Of a stretch of DNA of 64,000 nt, positions 38,503 to 46,981 are shown one piece after another. This DNA is from Pseudomonas sp. URMO17WK12:I2 (GTDB lineage: Bacteria; Pseudomonadota; Gammaproteobacteria; Pseudomonadales; Pseudomonadaceae). The position numbers and the translations under genes were made by a program. Location: positions 372,001 through 436,000 of the forward strand of contig NZ_QKYW01000004.1 of NCBI RefSeq assembly GCF_003253735.1, given 5' to 3'. Positions within the stretch are counted from its first letter, which is position 1; each line of letters opens with the position of its first letter. The notes beneath the pieces are model-generated. The model was given only the letters and a program-made list of their open reading frames with translations, had not been told where the DNA came from and did no database searches.

Positions 38503-39459
38503 ATGCGACTGACCAAGCGCGTCACCCTGTTCGCCGCTGCCGCGGCCTTCACTGCCAGCACCGCGGTACTTGCCGCACCGACCTTCATCAACGTGCTTAC
38601 CGGCGGGACCAGCGGGGTGTACTACCCGATTGGCGTGGCCATGTCGCAGCTGTATGGCAGCGGTATCGAGGGCGCGAAAACCTCGGTACAGGCCACCAAG
38701 GCCTCGGTCGAGAACCTCAACCTGCTGCAGTCCGGCCGGGGCGAGATCGCCTTTGCTCTGGGCGACTCGGTCGAAGACGCCTGGAACGGCGTGGAAGACG
38801 CCGGCTTCAAGGCACCGCTGACGCGTATTCGCGCCATCGCCGCCACCTACCCCAACTACATTCAGATCGTTGCCAGCAAGGAATCCGGGATCAAGACCCT
38901 GGAAGACCTCAAGGGCAAACGCATTTCCGTAGGGGCGCCGAAATCCGGCACCGAGCTCAATGCCCGCGCCATCTTCAAGGCCGCTGGCCTGAGCTACAAG
39001 GACATGGGCCGCGTCGAATTCATGCCGTACGCCGAGTCGGTCGAACTGATCAAGAACCGCCAGCTGGACGCCACCCTGCAGTCTTCCGGCCTGGGCATGG
39101 CGGCCATTCGTGACCTGGCGTCGATGGTACCGATCACCTTCGTCGCCATCCCCGAAGAGGTCGTGGCGAAGATCGACAGCCAGGCCTACCAGGCCAAGGT
39201 CATCCCGGCCGGCACCTACGACGGCCAGGATCAGGACGTACCGACCGCGGCCATCGTCAACCTGCTGGTCAGCCACGAGAAGGTCTCCGATGAGGTGGCC
39301 TATCAGATGACCAAGCTGCTCTACGACAACCTCCCTCGCCTGCGTACCGCGCACTCCGCGGCCAATGACATCAAGCTGGAAAATGCCACCGAGGGCCTGC
39401 CGATCCCGCTGCACCCGGGGGCCGAGCGCTTCTACAAGGAAGCCGGCGTACTCAAGTAA
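38503..39459 (+). CDS. TAXI-family TRAP transporter solute-binding protein
   Basis: A 318-residue periplasmic protein with a signal peptide (1 to about 25, ending VLAA). The start of the mature protein, FINVLTGGTSGVYYPIGVAM, is diagnostic for the TAXI class of TRAP binding proteins; LKGKRISVGAPKSGTELNAR is also typical. TAXI ligands include glutamate, glutamine and 2-oxoglutarate in studied cases; the ligand here is unknown. A GGAG ribosome site and the sigma-54 promoter lie upstream. Confidence 0.94.
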   Translation: MRLTKRVTLFAAAAAFTASTAVLAAPTFINVLTGGTSGVYYPIGVAMSQLYGSGIEGAKTSVQATKASVENLNLLQSGRGEIAFALGDSVEDAWNGVEDAGFKAPLTRIRAIAATYPNYIQIVASKESGIKTLEDLKGKRISVGAPKSGTELNARAIFKAAGLSYKDMGRVEFMPYAESVELIKNRQLDATLQSSGLGMAAIRDLASMVPITFVAIPEEVVAKIDSQAYQAKVIPAGTYDGQDQDVPTAAIVNLLVSHEKVSDEVAYQMTKLLYDNLPRLRTAHSAANDIKLENATEGLPIPLHPGAERFYKEAGVLK

Positions 39460-39573
39460 CACGCAGGCAGAGCGGGCGGCCGTACGCGCTGCCCGCACGC
39501 CTGTCGGGTCGGCGCTTGGCCATGCATATAGGCAATGGCCCGCCGTTATTGCAGCTGCATCGAGAATCTATCC

Positions 39574-41637
39574 ATGAGCGATCATCCAGGTCTGACCGGC
39601 AATCCCGGTCAGTGGCCCAAGGCCGTGTTCTACGTCGCGATCCTGTTTTCGGTCTACCAGATCATCGGGGCCGCCTTCCATCCGTTCTCCAGCCAGGTGC
39701 TGCGCGCCGGGCACGTCGGCTTCGTGTTGCTGATGGTGTACCTGTGCTTCCCGATGCGTGGCCAGGGTCGGCCGTGGACACCGCTGGCCTGGGTGCTGGG
39801 CCTGGCGGGGTTGGGCACGGCGCTTTACCAGTGGTATTTCGAGGCCGACCTGGTGCAGCGTTCGGGTGACCTCACCCCCTCTGACATGGTGGTCGGGGTG
39901 ACCTTGCTGGTGCTGGTGTTCGAGGCGGCGCGCCGGGTCATGGGCCTGGCCCTGCCGCTCATCTGCGGTTGCTTCCTGGCCTATGGCCTGTTTGGCGAGC
40001 ACCTGCCGGGCGACCTGGCGCACCGTGGCTACGACTTCGACCAGATCATCAACCAGCTGTCGTTCGGTACCGAAGGGTTCTACGGCACACCGACCTATGT
40101 GTCGGGTACCTATATCTTCCTGTTCATCCTGTTTGGTGCGTTCCTGGAGCAGGCGGGAATGATCCGGCTGTTCACCGATTTCGCCATGGGCATGTTCGGC
40201 CACAAGACCGGCGGCCCGGCCAAGGTTTCGGTAGTGACCTCGGCGCTGATGGGCACCATCACCGGTTCGGGGGTCGCCAACGTGGTCACCACCGGCCAGT
40301 TCACCATCCCGCTGATGAAGCGCTTCGGCTACAAGGGCACCTTCGCCGCCGCAGTGGAGGCCTCGGCCAGCATGGGCAGCCAGATCATGCCGCCGATCAT
40401 GGGCGCGGTGGCGTTCATCATGGCCGAGACCATCAACGTGCCGTACGTGGAGATCGCCAAGGCGGCGCTGATCCCGGCGCTGCTGTGGTTCGGCTCGATC
40501 TTCTGGACCGTGCACCTGGAGGCCCAGCGCCTGAAGCTGACCGGCCTGCCGAAAGAGGAATGCCCGGATCCGTTCGCGGCCATCAAACAGCGCTGGTACC
40601 TGCTGATTCCGCTGGGTGTGCTGGTGTACCTGTTGTTCGCCGGCTTCACGCCGATGTTCTCCGGCACCGTGGGCCTGGCCCTGACCGCCATCGTGATCCT
40701 GGGCACGGCGATCGTCATGCGCGCCAGCAACCTGTGGTTGAAGATCGCCTTCTGGATCGCCCTGGGGCTGGTCAGTTCCGCGTTCCTCAAATTCGGCATC
40801 GGCGTGGTGTTCGGCGTGATCGCGGTACTGGTCGCCGGCTGCTTCTACGTCAAGGGCGGGCGGGAAACCCTGCGCGCCTGCGTGTGGGCCCTGGCCGAAG
40901 GGGCGCGCCATGCGATCCCGGTTGCGGTGGCGTGCATCCTGGTGGGGGTGATCATCGGTGTGGTGTCGCTGACCGGCATCGCCACCACCTTCGCCGGTTA
41001 CATCATGGCTATCGGCAAGGACAACCTGTTCCTGTCGCTGGTGTTGACCATGCTCACTTGCCTGGTCCTCGGCATGGGTATCCCGACCATTCCCAACTAC
41101 ATCATCACCAGCGCCATCGCCGCGCCGGCGCTGCTGGAACTGGGCGTGCCGCTGATCGTGTCGCACATGTTCGTCTTCTATTTCGGCCTGATGGCCGACC
41201 TCACGCCCCCGGTGGCGCTGGCCTGCTTCGCCGCCGGTTCGATCGCCAAGGAGAACGGCCTGAAGATCAGCCTGTGGTCGGTGCGCATAGCCGCGTGCGG
41301 CTTCGTGGTGCCGTTCATGGCGGTGTATGACCCGGCGCTGCTGATGCAGGGCGACGACTGGGGCGCGATCCTCTACATGTTGATCAAGTCGGTGTTCGCC
41401 GTTGGCTTGTGGGGCATGGCGGTGGTCGGCTATTTCTCGGCGCCAATGCGTGCATGGGAGCGGCTGCTGGTGTTCGCTGCCGGTGCTTCGCTGGTGATTC
41501 CGGCCTCGGTGTTCAGCTATGACCTGCTCGGGCTGTACAGCGTGACCACCGATGAAATCGGCTTCCTGATCGCCGCCGCGGTGATCGCCCTGCATGTGCT
41601 GCGTGCCCGTCGCCAGCCGTCTCTGGCGGCCGCTTGA
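39574..41637 (+). CDS. TRAP transporter fused permease (4TM-12TM)
   Basis: A 687-residue inner-membrane permease in which the small (DctQ-like) and large (DctM-like) TRAP subunits are one chain, as usual in TAXI systems. Segments GTITGSGVANVVTTGQFTIP and ASMGSQIMPPIMGAVAFIMA are the family's Na+/substrate-site regions. The ATG at 39574 is chosen; 13 codons upstream are open but not protein-like. Its stop overlaps the next gene. Confidence 0.93.
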   Translation: MSDHPGLTGNPGQWPKAVFYVAILFSVYQIIGAAFHPFSSQVLRAGHVGFVLLMVYLCFPMRGQGRPWTPLAWVLGLAGLGTALYQWYFEADLVQRSGDLTPSDMVVGVTLLVLVFEAARRVMGLALPLICGCFLAYGLFGEHLPGDLAHRGYDFDQIINQLSFGTEGFYGTPTYVSGTYIFLFILFGAFLEQAGMIRLFTDFAMGMFGHKTGGPAKVSVVTSALMGTITGSGVANVVTTGQFTIPLMKRFGYKGTFAAAVEASASMGSQIMPPIMGAVAFIMAETINVPYVEIAKAALIPALLWFGSIFWTVHLEAQRLKLTGLPKEECPDPFAAIKQRWYLLIPLGVLVYLLFAGFTPMFSGTVGLALTAIVILGTAIVMRASNLWLKIAFWIALGLVSSAFLKFGIGVVFGVIAVLVAGCFYVKGGRETLRACVWALAEGARHAIPVAVACILVGVIIGVVSLTGIATTFAGYIMAIGKDNLFLSLVLTMLTCLVLGMGIPTIPNYIITSAIAAPALLELGVPLIVSHMFVFYFGLMADLTPPVALACFAAGSIAKENGLKISLWSVRIAACGFVVPFMAVYDPALLMQGDDWGAILYMLIKSVFAVGLWGMAVVGYFSAPMRAWERLLVFAAGASLVIPASVFSYDLLGLYSVTTDEIGFLIAAAVIALHVLRARRQPSLAAA

Positions 41638-42023
41638 TCGGATTGTGCATGGGCCTGGCCGGGGTGGTGTGGGCGCAGGTGCCCGCCCCGGCCTTCACCC
41701 TGGCCTGGAACCACACGATCGAGAAGATCCGCTGGGAAGAGGATTACCGCGTCACGCCGGCCGGGCTGCTGCTTGGCGAGGCGCGGGTACGCGGTAGCGG
41801 CGCCGGTATGGAGATCCCGGATGGCGCCGAACTGCGTGATGGCGCCTGGCATTACCAACGCCAGCTGCCGCCGCTGCAACCGCTGCGCCTGGGGCGCACG
41901 CCCGAGGCGGGCGACTACCAGCTGTGCGATGCCAAGGGCTGCAAGCCTTTCAGCGAGTGGCTCGGGCCGCCTAGGGCGAGTCAGCCGGTTGTGGAGTTGT
42001 GGAGTTGTGGAGCTGTGAACTGA
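41634..42023 (+). CDS. DUF1850 protein of the TAXI-TRAP operon
   Basis: A 129-residue DUF1850 protein with an N-terminal hydrophobic export signal (to about 15) and FTLAWNHTIEKIRWEEDYRV, typical of the family. DUF1850 genes regularly follow TAXI TRAP permeases; the function is unknown. The likely start is a TTG at 41634 that overlaps the permease stop (TTGA); an ATG at 41649 is the alternative. Confidence 0.85.
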   Translation: MIGLCMGLAGVVWAQVPAPAFTLAWNHTIEKIRWEEDYRVTPAGLLLGEARVRGSGAGMEIPDGAELRDGAWHYQRQLPPLQPLRLGRTPEAGDYQLCDAKGCKPFSEWLGPPRASQPVVELWSCGAVN

Positions 42024-42061
42024 TGGGCGGGTAAAAGGTGGAAGCGGACATCCAGCCACCT

Positions 42062-42131
42062 AGTGGGAGGGGCTTTAGCCGCGAGCTCTTGCGCCTAGCT
42101 AGGCAAAATCGAGGCTAAAGCCTCTCCCACA
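42062..42131. repeat. REP-like hairpin (GTGGGAGGGGCTTTAG type)
   Basis: The same 70-base unit as at 21384-21454: GTGGGAGGGGCTTTAGCC and GGCTAAAGCCTCTCCCAC, with CGAGCTCTT.GCCTAGC between them. It sits between the convergent DUF1850 and channel genes and could act as a terminator. Confidence 0.8.
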
Positions 42132-42162
42132 GAAGCGCTGCTCACCGGTCGCTTTCGCCTGC

Positions 42163-42978
42163 TCACCGCCCCCGGCGCATCTCCCCCAACTCCGCCCGCA
42201 ACGCCTTCAACTCCCGAAGAATCATCTCCTCGCGCTGTACCCGCGCCTCGGCTTCGGCATCCGGCCCTTTGGCATCCTCCATGGCGTTGACCAGTACCGC
42301 GATAAACAGGTTGAGCATCATGAAGGTGGCGATCAGCACGTAGGGGATGAAGAACAGCCAGGCCAGTGGGTAGACCTCCATGATCGGCCGCACGGTGCCG
42401 CTCGACCAGCTGTCCAGGGTCATCATCTGGAACAGCGAATACAGGCTGGCGGTCAGCGAGCCGAACCACTCGGGAAAGCGCTCGCCGAACAGCTGCGTGG
42501 CCATCACCGCCGACACGTAGAAGATCAGCCCCATCAGCATGATGATGCTGCCCATGCCGGGCAGCGAAGCCAGCAGCGCCTGCACCACCTTGCGCATGTT
42601 CGGGTTGATCGACACCAGGCGCAGCACCCGCAGAACACGCAATGCCCGCAGCACGCTGAACGGCCCGCTGGCCGGCACCAGGGCGATGCCCACTACAATG
42701 CAGTCGAACACCGCCCACGGATCGCGCAACAGGCCAATGCCCCGGGCCGCGAAACGCAGCGCCAGCTCGGCCACGAATACCGCCAGGATGACCATATCCA
42801 CAGGCACCAGCAGCCAGCCCCACTCGCTGGCGATCTCCTTCGAGGTGAGCATGCCGAGAATCGCCGCGTTGATCAGGATCAGCGCGGTGATCAGGCGCTG
42901 CACGGGCTTGCCATCCATGACCGCGGCCAGTTGTTGGCGCCAGACGCTGGTGGGCGGGTTCGAGCTGGTGTCGTTCAT
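42163..42978 (-). CDS. Voltage-gated cation channel (NaChBac-like)
   Basis: A 271-residue six-helix channel subunit, the size of NaChBac, which works as a tetramer in the inner membrane. The S4 voltage sensor has Arg111, 114, 117 and 120 in VLRALRVLRVLRLV. The selectivity filter is TLDSW (187-191); studied sodium channels of this family have TLESW. S6 is YVLIATFMMLNLFIAVLVNA, followed by a predicted C-terminal coiled coil (about 240-268). The ATG at 42978 fits the family N-terminus. Confidence 0.9.
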   Translation of the reverse strand: MNDTSSNPPTSVWRQQLAAVMDGKPVQRLITALILINAAILGMLTSKEIASEWGWLLVPVDMVILAVFVAELALRFAARGIGLLRDPWAVFDCIVVGIALVPASGPFSVLRALRVLRVLRLVSINPNMRKVVQALLASLPGMGSIIMLMGLIFYVSAVMATQLFGERFPEWFGSLTASLYSLFQMMTLDSWSSGTVRPIMEVYPLAWLFFIPYVLIATFMMLNLFIAVLVNAMEDAKGPDAEAEARVQREEMILRELKALRAELGEMRRGR

Positions 42979-43182
42979 GGCGAGTTCGGCGGCGACTGTC
43001 GGGCTGTCGAGGGTAAATAAGCATGGTGACGGAAGAAAGCGCTGGGCGCCTGGTTTGCAGACTGCTTTTTCACCAGATGTGTAGCCTGCCGCGTGCCACC
43101 GGATTGCCGAATCCATCGCGGGTCATTAGCCTGCGCTCTTTGCCTGGGCCAGGTGGCCCTGACCAATACGACGGATCACGGC

Positions 43183-43686
43183 ATGAGCGAGCGCGGCGAC
43201 AACATCACCTATTACCTGGACATGCACAGCCCCGAGCAGCTGCGTGGCAAACCCCTGCCCGATGATCTGCAGGTGGTCGAGTGCCGCATCAAGCAGTTCC
43301 AGCTCAACCGCTTTCTCTACCAGCTGATCGGCGAGCCTTGGAAATGGACGGACAAGCTGGCCTGGTCGGATGCGCAATGGCGCGAAGCGATCGAGCGCGA
43401 CGATCACCGCACCTGGGTGGCTTATCACCAGGGCGCCATCGCCGGTTACTACGAGCTGCAGCGCGACGCCGACGGCGCGGTGGAGATTCTCTATTTCGGT
43501 CTCGCCGAAGCGTTCTTCGGCCAGGGTTTCGGTGGCCCGCTGCTGACTCACGCGCTGCAGTCCGCCTGGGCCTGGCCAGGCACCCGGCGTGTCTGGGTGC
43601 ATACCTGCAGCCTCGACCACCCCAGCGCGCTGGCCAATTATCAGGCGCGGGGCCTGGAGCTCTATCGCCAGGAACGCGAGGGCTAA
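43183..43686 (+). CDS. GNAT-family acetyltransferase
   Basis: A 167-residue GNAT protein. The acetyl-CoA motif A is AEAFFGQGFGGPLLTHAL, followed by VWVHTCSLDHPSALANYQARG, a typical end of the fold. The substrate is unknown. I chose the ATG at 43183 (MSERGDNITYY); an earlier in-frame ATG adds a stretch with no family similarity. Confidence 0.88.
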   Translation: MSERGDNITYYLDMHSPEQLRGKPLPDDLQVVECRIKQFQLNRFLYQLIGEPWKWTDKLAWSDAQWREAIERDDHRTWVAYHQGAIAGYYELQRDADGAVEILYFGLAEAFFGQGFGGPLLTHALQSAWAWPGTRRVWVHTCSLDHPSALANYQARGLELYRQEREG

Positions 43687-43769
43687 AGCGGCATTGCGTC
43701 GAGACATCCTGACGGTTGCGCTGTCAGATATCGAGCGAGCCGCGTCGCGGTCACTGAACGGAGTTCTAC

Positions 43770-44297
43770 ATGCCAAAGCTTAGTGTGAAGTTGCTGCCTC
43801 TCTGCCTGCTGGCGCTGCCATTCATGGCGTCTGCCCAGCAGCAGATCCAGCCCGGTCTCTGGGAAATAACCTCGAAGAACATGCAGCTCGGCGGCAAGAC
43901 CCTGCCGAGCAGCGACGTGATGCTGCAGCAGTTCAAGAGCCTGCCCCAGGCCCAGCGTGAAATGATGGAGCGGGCCATGGCCCAGCAGGGCATCCAGCTC
44001 GGCGAGAAGGGCGTGCAGTACTGCATCAGCCAGGCCCAAGTGGACGCACAGAACATACCCCTGCAGGACCCCAACTGCAGCCAGGAGATCACCTCGCGGG
44101 ACAACGACCGCTGGGTATTCAACTTCACCTGCCCGCAGGGCCGCGGCCAGGGCGAGGCGCATTTCCTCGACGACAAGTCGTTCACCTCGAAGGTCAGCGG
44201 TGATTTCGACAGCGGTGCCGGTCGCCAGCAGGGCAGCATGGAATCCGAGGCGCGCTGGGTGTCGGCTGACTGTGGCGCGTTGAAACCGCGTCAGTAA
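43770..44297 (+). CDS. DUF3617 exported protein
   Basis: A 175-residue periplasmic protein with a clean signal peptide (1-22, ending MASA). IQPGLWEITSKNMQLGGK at the mature N-terminus and YCISQAQVDAQ are typical of DUF3617, a family of unknown function. Four cysteines (in YCIS, NCSQ, FTCPQ, ADCG) could form disulphides. Confidence 0.86.
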   Translation: MPKLSVKLLPLCLLALPFMASAQQQIQPGLWEITSKNMQLGGKTLPSSDVMLQQFKSLPQAQREMMERAMAQQGIQLGEKGVQYCISQAQVDAQNIPLQDPNCSQEITSRDNDRWVFNFTCPQGRGQGEAHFLDDKSFTSKVSGDFDSGAGRQQGSMESEARWVSADCGALKPRQ

Positions 44298-44394
44298 GGC
44301 GAAGCTTCTGGCAGCGACTTACAGTCGCTGCTGGATCACCCGCGGGGTGTGCTCGAAATCGGCCAGCCGCTCGCACCTGGCCGCGATTCCTGGA

Positions 44395-44856
44395 TCAAGG
44401 CAGGCATTCTGGATCGACCGGGCCCGGCGTGCAGGCGGACGGATTGCTTGCTGTGCGGCGGCAAAATTCCATATCCCGCCTGGCCCGGCAATAGTCGCTG
44501 TGCAACCGGCGTTCGGCGCTGGGCGAGGGCGGCACTACGCCGGATTGGCAAGCGGGTAGGTCGGGTTGGAGGGTGCACCAGCTAGGGTACTGCTTCGGCA
44601 TCCTGTACCCGGCAGCAATCAGGCAGTTTTGGGTCTCGGCCCGCTGGTTGGGCGGGCGGTCATCGTCCTGCGGATGTGGCGACCCGCATTCCAGCAGGGC
44701 TTTCTTGACCTCCAGGGTTGAGGCGCCCGGTTTTTGCCAGATCTCGAAGTTGAATGGTGGCGGCTGGAAGGGCTGCCGTCCCCAGCAGGCGGTCAGCGTG
44801 CTGAACAGCAGAATCAGAATGAGGCTTCGCATGCGGCGGGTCTGAGGTGAAAACAT
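44395..44856 (-). CDS. Small Cys-rich lipoprotein, unknown function
   Basis: A predicted lipoprotein of about 153 residues (ATG at 44856) or 145 (ATG at 44832). The lipobox is LTAC in LILLFSTLTACWG. The mature part contains QKPGASTLEVKKALLECG, then QNCLIAAGYR and several cysteines near the end. I do not recognise a family with certainty. It follows an unknown membrane-protein gene on the same strand with at most 7 bases between, so the two are likely co-expressed. Confidence 0.72.
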   Translation of the reverse strand: MFSPQTRRMRSLILILLFSTLTACWGRQPFQPPPFNFEIWQKPGASTLEVKKALLECGSPHPQDDDRPPNQRAETQNCLIAAGYRMPKQYPSWCTLQPDLPACQSGVVPPSPSAERRLHSDYCRARRDMEFCRRTASNPSACTPGPVDPECLP

Positions 44857-44863
44857 CGTGTGC

Positions 44864-45277
44864 TTACCTGACCGACGACTGTTTTGGCAGTGCATAGAGC
44901 GCGATCAGAAACGAGGTCACCACGCCCAAAACTAAACTGCTGTAAGGATTGCTCCCGTCTCCCATCTGCAGCACTTCAGACCATGCCTGCGCGCCCAAAC
45001 CGCCTGCCACGCAAATGAACAGAATGTGCCGAAGGCCCCGGTGAAGACCCAGGCACGCATACAGCAGCGCCAGGCCGAGCGCAGGAACGCCGTATAAAAC
45101 CATGGCTGTTACCGCAGAGAGAATGCCGAACCAGAACGAGCCAGCCAGCATTGCCAGGGCATTAGAATCGGATGACTCGACTACCAGTCCGATTGTCGCG
45201 ATGTATGCAAAATTGAATATCCCCACCAGCGCCGGGCAAAGCGTGAATGACAGCACTACAGGTTTGAACGGATACAT
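44864..45277 (-). CDS. Small integral membrane protein, unknown function
   Basis: A 137-residue protein with four predicted membrane helices (about 8-32, 43-66, 70-95 and 112-131). I recognise no family. It lies directly upstream of the lipoprotein gene, and base use is somewhat less GC-rich than around it, which could mean recent acquisition. Confidence 0.65.
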   Translation of the reverse strand: MYPFKPVVLSFTLCPALVGIFNFAYIATIGLVVESSDSNALAMLAGSFWFGILSAVTAMVLYGVPALGLALLYACLGLHRGLRHILFICVAGGLGAQAWSEVLQMGDGSNPYSSLVLGVVTSFLIALYALPKQSSVR

Positions 45278-45371
45278 CGCAACCTGCTCCCATTCCCTGT
45301 CGGTTTAGTAGGCGTGCTTTTAAACCAGTCTCGCAGACTGAGCAACTCGGGCGATCTGGTCCCTACCCAGC

Positions 45372-46811
45372 TCAGAGAATCGGCGAGATCAGCCGTGCCA
45401 CGCGCATGCCCAGCTGTTGCAGGCGATGCACTTCGCGGCGGTCGGCGCCGATCAGTTCGCGGGACTGGCTGAAGTCTTCCAGCAGCATCGCTTCGACCTG
45501 ACGGGCGAACTCCGGGTCGACCGTTACCAGGGTGATTTCGAAGTTGAGGCGGAACGAGCGGTTGTCCAGGTTGGCGCTGCCGACCACGCCGATGTCGCCA
45601 TCGATCAGCGCGACCTTCTGGTGCAGGAAGCCCGGCAGGTAGCGGAAGATCCGTACGCCGGCGCGCAGCGCTTCCAGGGCGAACAGGTTGGAGGCCGCGT
45701 AGACGATGCGGTGGTCCGGCCGTGAGGGCAGCAGGATACGCACGTCCACGCCGCGCAGCACGGCCAGGCGCAGGGCGGCGAACAGTGCCTCGTCGGGGAT
45801 GAAGTAGGGGCTGGTCAGCCAGATGCGCTCGCGGGCGGCGTTGAGCATTTCCACGAACAGCAGCGAGCAGGTTTCCTGGGCGTCGGCCGGGCCGCTGGTG
45901 ATCACCTGGCAGAGCATGCCTTCGTCCGGGTAGCGCTCGGGCAGCAGCAGTGGCGGCAGCTTGCGCGTCGCCCAGAACCAGTCCTCGGCAAAGGACTCCT
46001 GCAGGCAGGCCACGGCCGGGCCGTGTACCTCGACGTGGGTGTCACGCCACGGCGACAGGCGCGGTTTTTCGCCCAGGTATTCATCACCAACGTTGTGGCC
46101 GCCGAGAAACCCGCGCCCGCCATCGACCACCACGATCTTGCGATGGTTGCGGAAATTCAGCTGAAAGCGATTGAGCACGCCGCCGCCGGTGGGGAAGGCG
46201 TGCATGTGCACACCGCCCTCGCGCAGGCGCTTGATATAGCGGCGCGGCAGGGCGTGGCTGCCGACCGCGTCGTAGAGAAAGTACACCTGCACGCCAGCCG
46301 ACGCGCGCTCGAGCAGGGCCTCCTGCAGGCGGTGGCCAAGCTTGTCGTCATGCACGATGAAGAACTGGATAAGGATCACCTGATGCGCTTCGGCAATCGC
46401 CTGGAAGATCGCCTCGAAGGTGGCCTTGCCATCGATCAGCAGGCTGACCTGGTTGCCCGCCAGGCAGGGCATGCGCCCCAGACGCGGCAGCGCGCGCAGC
46501 TGTCCGTAAGCCTCTGACTCACCAGCGGCGATGGCCTCCTGCACCCAGGGGCGCCAGTCCAGCGAGGCCATGGCCTTGTGCATCTGCTTGTCGACTATCC
46601 GGCGCGCCTCGATATAGGCGTAGAAGCGGCTGCGCCCGAAGATCACGTAGGGCAGAAGGGTCAGGTAGGGCATGAAGAACAGCGACAGTGCCCAGGCGAT
46701 GGCGCCCTGGGCGGTGCGCACGGTGAGGATCGCGTGCACGGCGGCGAGCGCACCGAGCCCATGGATCGCCGCGATCAGGTAACCGAAGAAATGCTCGATG
46801 CCGAATTCCAT
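45372..46811 (-). CDS. cls: Cardiolipin synthase
   Basis: A 479-residue phospholipase-D-type enzyme that joins two phosphatidylglycerols to cardiolipin at the inner membrane. Two N-terminal helices (about 8-28 and 38-58) precede two HKD motifs: H223/K225/D230 in HRKIVVVD and H397/K399/D404 in [10 protein letters not shown]. The ATG at 46811 ([12 protein letters not shown]) is preferred over an upstream GTG/ATG that would add 13 residues. Confidence 0.95.
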   Translation of the reverse strand: MEFGIEHFFGYLIAAIHGLGALAAVHAILTVRTAQGAIAWALSLFFMPYLTLLPYVIFGRSRFYAYIEARRIVDKQMHKAMASLDWRPWVQEAIAAGESEAYGQLRALPRLGRMPCLAGNQVSLLIDGKATFEAIFQAIAEAHQVILIQFFIVHDDKLGHRLQEALLERASAGVQVYFLYDAVGSHALPRRYIKRLREGGVHMHAFPTGGGVLNRFQLNFRNHRKIVVVDGGRGFLGGHNVGDEYLGEKPRLSPWRDTHVEVHGPAVACLQESFAEDWFWATRKLPPLLLPERYPDEGMLCQVITSGPADAQETCSLLFVEMLNAARERIWLTSPYFIPDEALFAALRLAVLRGVDVRILLPSRPDHRIVYAASNLFALEALRAGVRIFRYLPGFLHQKVALIDGDIGVVGSANLDNRSFRLNFEITLVTVDPEFARQVEAMLLEDFSQSRELIGADRREVHRLQQLGMRVARLISPIL

Positions 46812-46933
46812 TGCCGTTCGCTTGTTGGCTGCAGTGCCAGCATAGACCACGCTATCGATGGGACGTCACCGATAGAAATCAGCGTTCCACGTGAAACTTC
46901 GCGGCAGCCTGCCTGGCTCGACTCGGCCGAATG

Positions 46934-46972
46934 AGCGCAAGCCCCGCACCGCAAGCGGCGGGGCTTTGCCAA
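46934..46972 (-). terminator. Terminator after the NCS1 permease gene
   Basis: AAGCCCCGC...GCGGGGCTT forms a strong stem, read on the minus strand right after the permease stop. Confidence 0.65.
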
Positions 46973-46981
46973 CGATAGCCA

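Noticed and set aside
39568-41595. 675-codon open frame on the minus strand
   Set aside because: It is the antisense shadow of the TRAP permease, with a His/Gln/Arg-rich composition typical of reversed membrane-protein codons.
44395-45277. Toxin-immunity or spanin pair
   Set aside because: A lipoprotein next to a small membrane protein suggested it, but there is no phage context, toxin domain or nested Rz/Rz1 arrangement.
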